Shown: positions 16,883 through 26,438 of the stretch, one piece after another
Layout: every line of letters starts with the position of its first letter
How positions within the stretch are numbered: the first letter of the stretch is position 1
NCBI RefSeq assembly: GCF_001510715.1
Contig: NZ_LMTJ01000002.1
Location: forward strand, 186,001-250,000
Length of the DNA stretch: 64,000 bases
Source: Bacillus sp. FJAT-29814
GTDB taxonomy: Bacteria > Bacillota > Bacilli > Bacillales > Cytobacillaceae
Reading direction: 5' to 3'
The notes under the pieces: model-generated
Told to the model about the DNA's origin: nothing
Database searches by the model: none
What the model saw: only the letters and a program-made list of their open reading frames with translations
Made by a program: the position numbers and the translations under genes

Positions 16883-17092
16883 TTGGCACGTGGACAGCAT
16901 TTTAACCACAAAAACAAGAATCATCCGGGTGAATTCCCGAAAAACGCCTTTATGGCTGAAAAGAAAACGGAAGAGGCGCCTGGGGATGAAGAGCTAATCG
17001 TCGTCCAGGAAGCATTTAAAAATAGAATGGAAGAAGAAGAGCAGCGTCAGGACACCGGTCGCTGGCTTCCTGAGCAAACGGAGCAGGACTAG
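16883..17092 (+). CDS. 69-residue hydrophilic protein
   Basis: TTG start with GAAAGGAG eight bases upstream. The product begins ARGQHFNHKNKNHPGEF, is strongly charged with an acidic C-terminal half, and has no membrane segment. The composition resembles small Bacillus spore-core or stress proteins, but I cannot name the family. A longer frame from 16844 has no ribosome-binding site. A terminator follows directly. Confidence 0.65.
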   Translation: MARGQHFNHKNKNHPGEFPKNAFMAEKKTEEAPGDEELIVVQEAFKNRMEEEEQRQDTGRWLPEQTEQD

Positions 17093-17104
17093 CTCTTCCG
17101 ATTT

Positions 17105-17136
17105 ATAAAGGCTGCCCTTTATTGCGGACAGCCTTT
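17105..17136. terminator. bidirectional terminator before hutH 3' end
   Basis: AAGGCTG and CAGCCTT flank a 14-base loop and are followed by TTTTTCTT on the plus strand. It probably serves both converging genes. Confidence 0.75.
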
Positions 17137-17139
17137 TTC

Positions 17140-18651
17140 TTAGTGTGTCAAGCTTCTGACGAATTGGTGGAATTCGATTGTTTTCAACCACTGCGTCAAT
17201 TTTTCAATATCCTTTGAAAACACGCGGTCCTGCTTAATCGAAGTCACTTGCTCCCTGCCCTTTTCGTAAAAAGATTTGGTGTGAGTCGCCATCTTATCGA
17301 CACCGCGGTACTCGACAGCCTGCATCGCACAAATCATTTCAATTGAAAGAACTCGTCGCGCATTTTGGATAATTTGATATGCATGTCTTGCGGCGATGGT
17401 ACCCATGCTGACATGATCTTCTTGGTTTGCAGAAGACGGAATCGAATCGACGCTCGCCGGATGGGCCAACGTTTTATTTTCCGATACGAGAGCTGCTGCT
17501 GCATATTGCATGATCATCGCCCCGGATTGCAGACCGGGCTGCGGGCTTAAAAATGGCGGCAGATCATTTAATTGCGGATTCACTAACCGCTCAATCCGCC
17601 GTTCTGATATATTTGCCAGCTCTGCCACGGCAATTTTCATAAAATCCATCGCCAAGGCAATCGGCTGCCCGTGGAAATTCCCGCCGGAGATGACTTTTTC
17701 CCCATCATCAAAAATTAACGGATTGTCCGTCGCCGCATTCATTTCGATCTCCAGTTTCTCTTTCACATAATCAAGCGCCTGCCACGATGCACCATGAACC
17801 TGCGGGATGCATCTTAATGAATAGGCATCCTGTACGCGAAGCTCCCCCTGCATCGTAGTTAACAGGCTGTCGCTTAAATATTGGCGGATCCTTGCTGCCG
17901 TATCGATTTGCTGCCGGTAGCCCCTCGCGACATGGACCTCTTCGGCAAAGGCGTCAATGATACCGTTTAACCCTTCAATGGTCATCGACGCGATGAGCTC
18001 ACTTTCATAAGCCAATTGCTCCGCTTCTAAGTAGCCGATAACGCCCATTGCCGTCATCGCTTGAGTGCCATTGATAAGCGCCAAACCCTCTTTGGCCTCT
18101 AATGTCACTGGCTGGATTCCCTCCTGCTGCAGTGCTGTTAGTGCCTCCATCCGCTTTCCTTTGTAAAAAACTTCGCCCTCGCCAATTAACACTAATGCCA
18201 AATGGGATAACGGTGCCAGGTCGCCGCTTGCACCGAGGGAGCCCTGCTGTGGAATCACCGGAATGATGTCTTTATTTACAAGGTCAATTAGTCTTTCAAT
18301 CACCATCGGCCTAATTCCGGAAAAACCTTTTAGCAGCGCGTTGGCACGAAGCAACACCATTGCTTTCGCGACTACCTCCGGAAACGGTTCTCCGACACCG
18401 CAGGCATGGGAACGGATCAGATTAAGTTGCAGGTCTTGGACATCGGCTTGATCAATTAACACATCGCTAAACTTACCGAACCCGGTATTGATACCGTACA
18501 CAACCCGGCGTTCCGACACAATCCGTTCGACTGCCTCTCGGCTCTTTGCCGCCGCCTTCATACTATCTTCCGATGCTCGAACCTTTTGCTTTCTGTAAAA
18601 TACTTCCTTCATTTGCTCTAATGTTAAACTATTGCCTGTTAGTGTAATCAT
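17140..18651 (-). CDS. hutH: histidine ammonia-lyase
   Basis: First step of histidine catabolism: histidine to urocanate and ammonia. The 503-residue protein has the MIO-forming Ala-Ser-Gly in [17 protein letters not shown] (near residue 143), the GINTGFGKF segment, and NGTQAM. The ATG at 18651 follows GAGGAGTGGG; the longer frame to 18705 would read through a leader hairpin. The rest of the hut operon (hutP, U, I, G, M) is not adjacent, so it is a stand-alone gene here. Confidence 0.95.
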   Translation of the reverse strand: MITLTGNSLTLEQMKEVFYRKQKVRASEDSMKAAAKSREAVERIVSERRVVYGINTGFGKFSDVLIDQADVQDLQLNLIRSHACGVGEPFPEVVAKAMVLLRANALLKGFSGIRPMVIERLIDLVNKDIIPVIPQQGSLGASGDLAPLSHLALVLIGEGEVFYKGKRMEALTALQQEGIQPVTLEAKEGLALINGTQAMTAMGVIGYLEAEQLAYESELIASMTIEGLNGIIDAFAEEVHVARGYRQQIDTAARIRQYLSDSLLTTMQGELRVQDAYSLRCIPQVHGASWQALDYVKEKLEIEMNAATDNPLIFDDGEKVISGGNFHGQPIALAMDFMKIAVAELANISERRIERLVNPQLNDLPPFLSPQPGLQSGAMIMQYAAAALVSENKTLAHPASVDSIPSSANQEDHVSMGTIAARHAYQIIQNARRVLSIEMICAMQAVEYRGVDKMATHTKSFYEKGREQVTSIKQDRVFSKDIEKLTQWLKTIEFHQFVRSLTH

Positions 18652-18679
18652 CCCATCCCACTCCTCTACCACTTTAGTA

Positions 18680-18736
18680 AAATAAAGAAAGAGGCTGGAT
18701 TCCATTTCTTATCAGATTTGGAGTCCAGCCTCTATA
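18680..18736 (-). promoter_or_regulatory. leader hairpin (possible attenuator) upstream of hutH
   Basis: On the minus strand AGAGGCTGGA-TCCA pairs with TGGA-TCCAGCCTCT across a 14-base loop, followed by TTTCTTTATTTT and then the hutH ribosome-binding site. It looks like a terminator placed in the leader, which would allow antitermination. The topB terminator lies farther upstream, so this hairpin is not needed to end that gene. Confidence 0.6.
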
Positions 18737-18887
18737 ATAGACTTTACATTGATTTTTTGGCGATGCCGCATGTCTCATCATCCATTCCAAAAATTATTGC
18801 TTTGATAATAATTGTATGTGAGGCAACCTTGACTTGTCAATTAAATTTTCAGAATTTTAGCACGATAGCACTTTAGCAGAATAACAA

Positions 18888-18926
18888 ATAAAAGGGGACT
18901 CCTATTTAAAGTAGCCCCCCTTTTTT
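18888..18926 (-). terminator. terminator of topB
   Basis: On the minus strand GGGG and CCCC arms with a partly paired interior are followed by TTTTATTT. Confidence 0.65.
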
Positions 18927-18929
18927 TCT

Positions 18930-21119
18930 TTAATCAAATTTTAAGCCTTTTAATGCTTCTGCCAGCGCATTATTCAAAGGTTCATCCTCTTTGTCTTGAT
19001 TTTTTAAATACTTTTGTACAGTCCGCTTATCAACTTTCCCTTTGGATTCTTTATCACGTCGGGCTTGGAAAGCTGAGAGTTTTTCACGATAACCGCATTT
19101 GCAGGTGAAGATTTGGCCCTCTCCTTCGCCTCGCAGTTCCAGCTTTTTATGGCATTGCGGACAGCGGGCATTCGTGACACGGGCTACATTTTTACGATGT
19201 CCACATTCTCGGTCTTGGCAGACGAGCATTTTGCCTTTTTTGCCATTCACTTCAAGCATTGGCTTGCCGCAATCCGGGCAATTTTTCGTAGAGATATTGT
19301 CGTGCTTGTATTTTTTATCGCTTGCCTTAATTTCAGCAACGATTTCTTTTGTGTAGTTTTTCATTTCGGTGATAAATACTTCTTTTTTCAATTTGCCATG
19401 AGCAATTTGCTCAAGCTTTTGCTCCCATTCAGCGGTTAATGCGGGAGATTTCAGCTCCTCCGGCACCAAATCCAACAATTGACGCCCTTTAGACGTAATA
19501 TGAATGTCCTTGCCGCGCTTTTCGATGAGGAACGAATTAAATAGCTTATCGATAATGTCAGCACGTGTCGCAACAGTACCTAGGCCGCCAGTCGACTTTA
19601 ATGTTTCAGCAAGTTTTTTATTGTTTGTTTCCATGTACTTCACAGGGTTTTCCATTGCCGAAAGCAATGTTGCCTCAGTAAAGCGAGCAGGTGGCGTGGT
19701 TTGACCCGATGTTTGTGCGATCAGTTTTACATTTAAGGTATCGCCCTTTTCAATGCGCGGTAAAATCTGTTCTTTAATGTCCTCTGCCGCATCGTCTTCT
19801 TCAAAATGATTTGCATATACTTCTTTCCATCCCATGGATAAAATAGTTTTTCCTCTGGCCACGAAGTTCTCATCACCGATTTTTGCCCGAAGCGTTAATT
19901 GCTCATATTCGTGGGGCGGGAATAAGACAGCCAAAAACCGCTTAACGACCAAGTCATAGATTTTTCGCTCTTTATCCGAGAAGGCAGAGAAGTTTACATA
20001 ACCTTCCGTTGGAATGATGGCATGGTGATCGGACACTTTGCTGTCATCGACAAATGCCTTGGTAGCTTTTATCGGTTTAGCTAAAATTTTATTAGCAAAT
20101 GGACGATATTCTCCAACCGCGCATGCCTTTAACCGTTCCGGAAGAGTCCCGACAATGTCGGAAGAAAGGTAACGCGAATCGGTTCGAGGATAGGTTAACA
20201 CCTTATGCTGCTCGTATAGCTTTTGCATGATGTTTAACGTTTCCTTGGCAGAGTATCCAAAGATTTTATTCGCATCGCGCTGCAGTTCTGTTAAATCGTA
20301 AAGACCTGGTGAAAAAGACTTCTTCGGCTTTTTCTCAATTTCCATTACAACGGCATTCTGTCTGCCAAGCTTCTTTACAATCGCCTCGATTTTGTCTTTA
20401 TCGAAGCTACGGCTGTTTCCTTTTGGGTCCTGCCAAGTCAGCTTTAGTTGGTTGGATGTTTGGGCATCGATGCCGTAATAGGTTTGCGGTTTGAAGTTTT
20501 TGATTTCGTCCTCGCGTGCAGCGATAATCGCAACAGTAGGTGTTTGCACGCGTCCGCAGTTTAATTGGGCATTGAACCTGGTGGTTAACGCCCTGGTTGC
20601 ATTTAGGCCAATATACCAGTCAGCTTCCGACCGGGCGACAGCCGAGGCATATAGGTTTTCGTATGCTTTGCCTGGCTTCAAGTGGGAGAAGCCGTCTTTA
20701 ATGGCCTTATCGGTAACCGATGAGATCCATAGCCGCTTTATCGGTTTATTGACCTTTGCTTTATCAATAATCCAGCGGGCGACTAATTCTCCTTCTCTCC
20801 CAGCATCTGTCGCGATGATGATTTCATTGACATCATTTCTGACAAGCTGACTTTTAACGGCATTAAACTGTTTTCCGGTCTGCTTAATGACGGTCAATTT
20901 CAACCGCTCCGGCAGCATTGGCAGGTCTTCCAATTTCCATGTTTTATATTTCACATCGTAGCTTTCCGGGTCAGCCAGCGTGACCAGATGCCCAAGTGCC
21001 CACGTCACAATATATTTATCGCTTTCAAGGAATCCATTGCCCTTCTTATTACAATTGAGAACACGTGCAATATCACGGGCGACAGATGGTTTCTCAGCAA
21101 TTACGATACTTTTGCTCAT
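18930..21119 (-). CDS. topB: DNA topoisomerase III
   Basis: Type IA topoisomerase that resolves recombination and replication intermediates. It has an N-terminal Toprim domain (IVIAEKPSVARDI and the acidic DAGREGE motif), and the active-site Tyr in LTYPRTDSRYL near residue 315. Two four-Cys zinc ribbons lie near the C-terminus (CPDCG...C and CPQCH...CKCG). The 729-residue length is usual for Bacillus TopB. The second ATG at 21119 is chosen because the first overlaps the AAAGGA site. Confidence 0.95.
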   Translation of the reverse strand: MSKSIVIAEKPSVARDIARVLNCNKKGNGFLESDKYIVTWALGHLVTLADPESYDVKYKTWKLEDLPMLPERLKLTVIKQTGKQFNAVKSQLVRNDVNEIIIATDAGREGELVARWIIDKAKVNKPIKRLWISSVTDKAIKDGFSHLKPGKAYENLYASAVARSEADWYIGLNATRALTTRFNAQLNCGRVQTPTVAIIAAREDEIKNFKPQTYYGIDAQTSNQLKLTWQDPKGNSRSFDKDKIEAIVKKLGRQNAVVMEIEKKPKKSFSPGLYDLTELQRDANKIFGYSAKETLNIMQKLYEQHKVLTYPRTDSRYLSSDIVGTLPERLKACAVGEYRPFANKILAKPIKATKAFVDDSKVSDHHAIIPTEGYVNFSAFSDKERKIYDLVVKRFLAVLFPPHEYEQLTLRAKIGDENFVARGKTILSMGWKEVYANHFEEDDAAEDIKEQILPRIEKGDTLNVKLIAQTSGQTTPPARFTEATLLSAMENPVKYMETNNKKLAETLKSTGGLGTVATRADIIDKLFNSFLIEKRGKDIHITSKGRQLLDLVPEELKSPALTAEWEQKLEQIAHGKLKKEVFITEMKNYTKEIVAEIKASDKKYKHDNISTKNCPDCGKPMLEVNGKKGKMLVCQDRECGHRKNVARVTNARCPQCHKKLELRGEGEGQIFTCKCGYREKLSAFQARRDKESKGKVDKRTVQKYLKNQDKEDEPLNNALAEALKGLKFD

Positions 21120-21285
21120 AAGTAAATACATCCTTTCAATTTCCGTACGTTAACTATAACATACGTGCTTATGACAATGTAACTTGGGGGGATGGTCCGT
21201 GCCCGTCCTGTTGTTTTTTTCTTGTGTAATCTTCTGCGAGAATAGTATGATGTATTGGCAAGCAAATGGAAATGAGGATACTAGT

Positions 21286-22557
21286 ATGAGAATAAGAGAT
21301 TGGGACTCGAATTTAAAGGTCCGCCTGTTTGGCGAGGCGGCGATGAATATTACCTTTTGGATGTTTTTCCCGTTCTTGGCAATTTATTTTGCCGATGCCT
21401 TTGGAAAAAATAAAGCGGGATTTTTACTCGTTTTTTCACAAATTTTCTCGGTGGTTGCCAACCTGATGGGCGGTTATTGCGCCGACCGCTTCGGCAGGAA
21501 GCGAATGATGGTGCTGTCGGCAATCGGCCAAGGGCTGTCTTTTGTTGTCTTTGCGTTTGCAAGTTCCCCTTGGTATCAGTCGCCATGGGTCGGGTTTATC
21601 GCGTTTGCTGTTGCCGGGGTTTTCGGTTCGTTTTACTGGCCGGCCAGCCAGGCGATGGTCGCAGATGTGGTCGAGGAAAAACATCGAAGCCAAGTTTTTG
21701 CCATTTTTTATACCTCAATTAATATCGCAGTGGTTATCGGTCCAATTTTAGGCGGAATATTTTATGCCCGCTACCGCTTTGAGTTATTGCTGATTGCCGG
21801 CATTGTTTGTATCGCACTCGGCTTCATTCTGGCAAGGTGGACAAAGGAAACGGCACCTGTTCAAAAAGCAGCCGGGTTATCCGGAAACGGAAAATGGTAT
21901 CAATTTTTGCTTAATCAGCTGAAGGATTATTCGGTGATTGTAAAGGATAGAACATTTTTGCTGTTTATTGCGGCAGGTGTACTGGCTGGGCAGACGTTCA
22001 TGCAACTGGACCTATTGCTGCCTGTTTATATCAAGGATGTTATCCATAATCAAATTCTGTTTTCTTTCGGAGATTGGTCATTTAAAGTGGGCGGCGAGCA
22101 AGCCTTTGGGATTGTGCTGGCTGAAAACGGCTTCCTCGTAGCGTTATTGACGGTTGCCGTGACCAAATGGATGAGCCGTTATAGTGAAAGAAACGTGTTT
22201 GTGCTCTCCTCGGTTATTTACGGCGCTTCGTTGATCATTTTCAGTCAAACCCAATGGATTTGGGGCTTAATCATGGGGATGGCCGTCTTTACGTTTGCCG
22301 AGCTAATGGGGGTCGGGCTTCAACAGAGCTTTGTGTCAAAGATTGCACCCGAGCACATGCGAGGCCAGTATTTTGCGGCATCAAGCCTGCGCTTTACCCT
22401 AGGCAGGACGATTGCCCCGCTGTCCATCCCAATGACGGTATGGATCGGCTACAACTGGACCTATTTCGTTTTGTTTATTCTGGCGCTATTTAGTGCTGCA
22501 TTATATTGGCTGATGTTCTATTCGGCTGAGAAAAAGTCGATGAAATTGGGTGCTTAG
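21286..22557 (+). CDS. MFS multidrug-efflux-type transporter
   Basis: 423-residue major facilitator protein with about twelve membrane segments. It carries the MFS loop motif GGYCADRFGRKRMM near residue 65 and a second-half motif near GVGLQQSF. The chosen ATG follows GAGG with eight-base spacing; the longer frame from 21184 would add an unlikely leader. It is divergent from topB. Substrate is unknown; similarity in feel is to drug efflux pumps. Confidence 0.82.
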   Translation: MRIRDWDSNLKVRLFGEAAMNITFWMFFPFLAIYFADAFGKNKAGFLLVFSQIFSVVANLMGGYCADRFGRKRMMVLSAIGQGLSFVVFAFASSPWYQSPWVGFIAFAVAGVFGSFYWPASQAMVADVVEEKHRSQVFAIFYTSINIAVVIGPILGGIFYARYRFELLLIAGIVCIALGFILARWTKETAPVQKAAGLSGNGKWYQFLLNQLKDYSVIVKDRTFLLFIAAGVLAGQTFMQLDLLLPVYIKDVIHNQILFSFGDWSFKVGGEQAFGIVLAENGFLVALLTVAVTKWMSRYSERNVFVLSSVIYGASLIIFSQTQWIWGLIMGMAVFTFAELMGVGLQQSFVSKIAPEHMRGQYFAASSLRFTLGRTIAPLSIPMTVWIGYNWTYFVLFILALFSAALYWLMFYSAEKKSMKLGA

Positions 22558-22577
22558 TGAGGGGTCTGGCTTTTAGA

Positions 22578-22674
22578 CTTCGGACATTTTTGCTTCTTTT
22601 GGCAGTGGTTTTGTCCGAAGTTGGCCCGTCTTCGGACATTTTTGCTTCTTTGCGGGTTGATTTTGTCCGCAGAA
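22578..22674. repeat. paired CTTCGGACA/TGTCCGAAG repeats (two copies)
   Basis: CTTCGGACATTTTTGCTTCTTT occurs from 22578 and again from 22630. Each copy is followed about 20 bases later by TTTTGTCCG(A/C)AG, the inverted form. The unit is about 52 bp and each copy can fold as a long-loop hairpin. It occupies the gap between the converging MFS and ampS genes. Confidence 0.85.
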
Positions 22675-22701
22675 ATCTCCCCTGTGTGCTCAACAAACAA
22701 A

Positions 22702-22745
22702 ATAAATAGCACCATGATTCCTTTTAGGTAACCATGGTGCCAAAT
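22702..22745 (-). terminator. terminator of ampS
   Basis: GCACCATG at 22709-22716 pairs with CATGGTGC at 22733-22740. T-rich sequence follows on the minus strand. Confidence 0.8.
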
Positions 22746-22748
22746 TTT

Positions 22749-23981
22749 TTAAAATGCCCAGTTTCCTCCACGGAACACTGGTTCAATTTTTCCATCAGCC
22801 GTAATGCCGTCGATATCCATATCAGTGGAACCGATCATGAAATCGACATGAGTGATACTTTCATTCAACCCATTCTCCTTCAATTCTTCGGCCGACATCT
22901 TCTTTCCACCCTCAATACAAAAGGCATAAGCGCTGCCGATTGCCAAATGGTTAGAGGCATTTTCATCAAACAATGTGTTAAAGAACAAAATGTTCGATTG
23001 CGAAATTGGCGAATCGTAAGGAACTAGCGCAACTTCGCCGAGATAGTGCGAGCCTTCGTCCGTTTCAACAAGGCGCTTCAGCACCTCCTCGCCTTCCTCC
23101 GCCTTCACCGAAACAATTTTTCCATTTTCAAAGGTGATCGAAAAATTGTCAATGATATTACCGCCGTAGCTAAGCGGTTTTGTGCTGGTCACCGTGCCGT
23201 TTACGCCAGTTCGGTATGGAACGGTGAACACTTCTTCGGTCGGCATGTTAGCCATAAATTCAACGCCCTTTTCATTGACGCTGCCGGCGCCCACCCATAG
23301 GTGATTTTTCGGAAGCTCGATGGTTAAATCTGTGCCTGGCGCTTTGTAGTGAAGCTTGGCATAACGTTTCTCGTTCAAATAACGGACCTTTTCATGAAGG
23401 CTTTCGTCGTGTTTTTTCCAGGCTTCAACCGGATTTTCAGAGTCGACCCGTACCGCTTTAAAAATCGCATCCCATAGTAGCTCGGTTTGTTTGTCTGCCG
23501 GTGCATTCGGAAATACCTTGGCAGCCCAGACAGGCGATGCAGCCGCGACAACGGTCCAGCTGACTTTGTCAGATTGAACGGCCTGTCGCTGTTTCGTCAA
23601 TGCCTTGCCGGCCGCCTTCTGGAAGTTAGCAATGCGCTCAGGATTGACTCCCTTTAACAGGTCGGGGCTAGAGGAAACAACAGACATAAGCGCCGCTCCC
23701 TTTTCCACCAGGTCTTCCATTTCCTTGGCGCGCCAAAGCGGATATTCATTGAAAGCCTCATCAGGTGCAAGCTCGTACTTTGTTCTTGTGACCGTATCGT
23801 CAGTCCAGTTGACAATGACATTGTGGGCTCCGGTCTCATAGGCTTTTTTCACAACCAAGCGAACGAACTCGGCAGCATCTAACGTGGCGTTGACCACCAA
23901 CGTTTGCCCCTTTTGGATATTTACGCCAACCTTGACCGCAAGCTCGGCATATTTCTCAAGGTTTTTTTGAAATTCACTCAT
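22749..23981 (-). CDS. ampS: M29-family aminopeptidase
   Basis: Metal-dependent (cobalt or zinc) thermophilic-type aminopeptidase. The 410-residue protein has the M29 layout, with the metal-ligand region after NHLWVGAGSVNEKG, EEVFTVPYRTGVNG, and a C-terminal HVDFMIGSTDMDIDG segment. The ATG at 23981 follows AAAGGAG at seven bases; the frame extending to 24083 has no support. It is a single-gene unit with its own terminator. Confidence 0.9.
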   Translation of the reverse strand: MSEFQKNLEKYAELAVKVGVNIQKGQTLVVNATLDAAEFVRLVVKKAYETGAHNVIVNWTDDTVTRTKYELAPDEAFNEYPLWRAKEMEDLVEKGAALMSVVSSSPDLLKGVNPERIANFQKAAGKALTKQRQAVQSDKVSWTVVAAASPVWAAKVFPNAPADKQTELLWDAIFKAVRVDSENPVEAWKKHDESLHEKVRYLNEKRYAKLHYKAPGTDLTIELPKNHLWVGAGSVNEKGVEFMANMPTEEVFTVPYRTGVNGTVTSTKPLSYGGNIIDNFSITFENGKIVSVKAEEGEEVLKRLVETDEGSHYLGEVALVPYDSPISQSNILFFNTLFDENASNHLAIGSAYAFCIEGGKKMSAEELKENGLNESITHVDFMIGSTDMDIDGITADGKIEPVFRGGNWAF

Positions 23982-24171
23982 ATGTATTCTCCTTTTTTCT
24001 GAATCTTTTATATTGTAACTTTTATTGTTGGAAAAATAAACCGATAGCTTGTATTTGGGCATGAGGATTTCATAGTTACCCAACTGCCCATTCCTCCCAC
24101 CATCCGGACGCTATGAACCTACCTCCTTTAATTCTTGCCCCTCCAATCATCGGTTAAAGTAACCGTTCCCA

Positions 24172-24220
24172 TAACAAAAAGAGCAGCGTCAAAGGATTCT
24201 CTCCTCATCCACTGCTCTTT
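24172..24220 (-). terminator. terminator of the DUF6230/DUF6114 operon
   Basis: GAGCAG at 24181-24186 pairs with CTGCTC at 24212-24217, followed by TTTTTG on the minus strand. Confidence 0.75.
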
Positions 24221-24231
24221 CACTTACCAAT

Positions 24232-25449
24232 CTACGGCCTATAAATTACCGTGCCGTCCGGTGTCTTCGAGATTTCCTCACGCATTTTTTTCAACTGTTC
24301 CATCGGGTCGGACGGAATCAATTTCCCCAATAAATTCCCCAGTCCCAAGGTTTTCAGCAAGCTCTCCTGAAGATTGACAACAACCGATGTGACGGAGCTG
24401 TTAGTCGGGCAAACCTGATTTAATGGCACTTTTTTGGTAAGTGCTTCGTCAATCAATACCAATCCGAGTTCTTTGGTAATCACGCCACCGGATGCTTGCA
24501 CCTGCTGACAAACGGTTTGCACCACTTGATCAACCGCTCCGGTTGTTCCGCTGACAACAGGTTCTAGCTGCTCGAGGACAGGTTCAAGCGGCTTTAGCAC
24601 CGGCTCTAACGGCTTCAGAACTTGCCCAAGCGGCTTGGTTACCGGTTCAAGCACCCCAACCACGGGGTCAAGTACCGGCTTCAATGGGTCAAGTACTGGG
24701 TCGAGCACCGGTTTCAACGGGTCCAACACCGGGTCAAGCACCCCCATTACAGGGTCAAGCGGCTTGCTGACTCCGCCAATCACCTCATCAAGCGGGTTGG
24801 GAATCAATCCAACCGGGCCTGATAATTCTTCGGAGGCATTCCCTTCCTCACATGTTAGCGGAAGATGCCCCGCCGAGATTCTCGCAATCTCTTTTTTCAG
24901 CTGTTCAATCGGGAGTCCCGCCAAATCTTGCAGGATTTTTACCTGTCCCGGCTTTTTCGGTCCTACACTACCGGATACGGTATTTAATGTTAATTTGTCG
25001 ATTACGCTGTTGTCCGATTTCATATAATGGGCAACCATGACGACATTTTCCATCCCCAACGCAGGGACTGTTTCCGTTGCTTTTACACAGGCTCCCTTAA
25101 ACGAAATCGCCGATGCATCCACCGTCATCCCATAAACCGTTACTGGCCCTTTTGCATTTAACGTAATACTGACAGGACCTTTATCGGAATGAACCTGCTT
25201 CGTCAATTTCATTCCATAGATGGTGGCCGAATTATATTGGAACCGGAGCATCGGCTTTCCATCGTTTTTCGAAGTTTCCCTCGTGACCAATGAAGCTGTC
25301 ATTCCCGAACCAACAACCCGGTCCGCCTCAATAATAAACCCCTCTGTATCTACTTCTTCGGCGTTCACACCCTCGCTAAATATAACTGCTGAGGATACCA
25401 GAAGCGCAAGACTGCAACAAATCAAAATGAATTTTCGTTTCCACCACAT
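24232..25449 (-). CDS. secreted protein with LDPLKPV heptad repeats
   Basis: 405-residue exported protein of unknown function. Residues 1-30 are a signal peptide ending near VNA/EE. Residues 35-165 form a globular domain whose opening (EADRVVGSGMTA) resembles the start of the downstream-type DUF6230 domain. Residues about 215-290 carry tandem proline repeats of the form LDPV-LDPLKP-VLEPV with seven-residue spacing. Two cysteines near the C-terminus could form a disulfide. Last gene of a three-gene operon. The repeats may span the cell wall or bind a partner; this is inference. Confidence 0.75.
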   Translation of the reverse strand: MWWKRKFILICCSLALLVSSAVIFSEGVNAEEVDTEGFIIEADRVVGSGMTASLVTRETSKNDGKPMLRFQYNSATIYGMKLTKQVHSDKGPVSITLNAKGPVTVYGMTVDASAISFKGACVKATETVPALGMENVVMVAHYMKSDNSVIDKLTLNTVSGSVGPKKPGQVKILQDLAGLPIEQLKKEIARISAGHLPLTCEEGNASEELSGPVGLIPNPLDEVIGGVSKPLDPVMGVLDPVLDPLKPVLDPVLDPLKPVLDPVVGVLEPVTKPLGQVLKPLEPVLKPLEPVLEQLEPVVSGTTGAVDQVVQTVCQQVQASGGVITKELGLVLIDEALTKKVPLNQVCPTNSSVTSVVVNLQESLLKTLGLGNLLGKLIPSDPMEQLKKMREEISKTPDGTVIYRP

Positions 25450-25462
25450 AGACTACTCTCCT

Positions 25463-25849
25463 TTAGAAGGTGTGTACTGACTCTTCTATCGGGTTGGTAC
25501 GGGTGGATTTCGCCTTAGCCGGCCCCAACTGCCAGGCCGTAAGCAGCGAACCGCCGATAATACCCAAAATCGTTCCGAAGAGGAAACCGCCCAATGCCCC
25601 AATCACTGAAAGAATCGAGAGAAAAATCGTCATAATTCCGAGAATCCGTGAAGCATTTGGAAAAATAAACGCAAGTATCCCAATCAAGATAATCATTCCG
25701 CCGAAAAATAAGCCTATGATAGCAATCGACCCCGGCAGGAAGGTGCTTAGATAAAGGTTTAATGGAATCCATAAAATCATCAGGCCGCTTATGACGGTCA
25801 AGAGCGCGCCCCAAAGTGGCCGCTTTTTCCGCCATGTTTTTAACCCCAT
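25463..25849 (-). CDS. DUF6114-like four-segment membrane protein
   Basis: 128-residue integral membrane protein. It starts KTWRKKRPLWGALLT and has about four glycine- and isoleucine-rich hydrophobic segments, matching DUF6114 as known from actinobacteria. It lies 13 bases downstream of the DUF6230-like gene and 13 bases upstream of the repeat-protein gene, so an operon is nearly certain. No catalytic residues are visible; a small channel or scaffold role is possible. Confidence 0.75.
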   Translation of the reverse strand: MGLKTWRKKRPLWGALLTVISGLMILWIPLNLYLSTFLPGSIAIIGLFFGGMIILIGILAFIFPNASRILGIMTIFLSILSVIGALGGFLFGTILGIIGGSLLTAWQLGPAKAKSTRTNPIEESVHTF

Positions 25850-25862
25850 CTAACTCGCCCCC

Positions 25863-26438
25863 TTATTTCTTTATTCGTTCGACAGTCAACTTCATTCCGT
25901 TCATATTAATTGTTTTTTGGAATAGGTAATGCGTTTTCAGTTTCGCATTTTCCAAAACAATCGTTGACGATGTTTGCTGGAATTGCTTTTGCCAATCGCT
26001 GCTATTATTTTCCTCCAACACCAGATTTTCAAACTTGGCATTGGCCTCGATTAGGCCAGCGTCATGCTGCAGCCCGCTAATTTGCACTGGCTTGGAAGCG
26101 GTAATTTTAACGCGAATCCACTCGCCCCCGACTTGAAAGTCCTTATATAGCTGCAAATTATCAATGGTCAAGGTTTCAATAATATTGGTTCCCTGCGGGG
26201 CAGAATCGGAGCTGCTCGTTTTTCCCATCTTCGGATAGAAGGTATAGCCTTTTCCTACTAATTTATCAAACTCAACATAAAAATCCCCTACCCCTGCAAT
26301 TGGGACAGCATAGGCTACCCCCGAAACGCCGAATGATACCAAAAGCAGACCCAGGGCTAAAAATCCTGAGGCCAGGGCTGACCAAAATACCTTTTTACTC
26401 GTAGTGCCCTCCAATGGTTGAACTGGATTCTCCATCAT
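25863..26438 (-). CDS. DUF6230-like exported protein
   Basis: 191-residue protein with an N-terminal membrane anchor or signal segment (residues about 18-42) followed by a beta-rich domain. AGVGDFYVEFDKLVGKGYTFYPK is split over residues 45-68 and fits the DUF6230 opening. AGGAGGGGGAGT precedes the ATG at 26438. First gene of the operon; promoter elements are expected between 26440 and 26520 but none is clear. DUF6230 and DUF6114 genes are neighbours in Streptomyces, which supports a shared function. Confidence 0.75.
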   Translation of the reverse strand: MMENPVQPLEGTTSKKVFWSALASGFLALGLLLVSFGVSGVAYAVPIAGVGDFYVEFDKLVGKGYTFYPKMGKTSSSDSAPQGTNIIETLTIDNLQLYKDFQVGGEWIRVKITASKPVQISGLQHDAGLIEANAKFENLVLEENNSSDWQKQFQQTSSTIVLENAKLKTHYLFQKTINMNGMKLTVERIKK

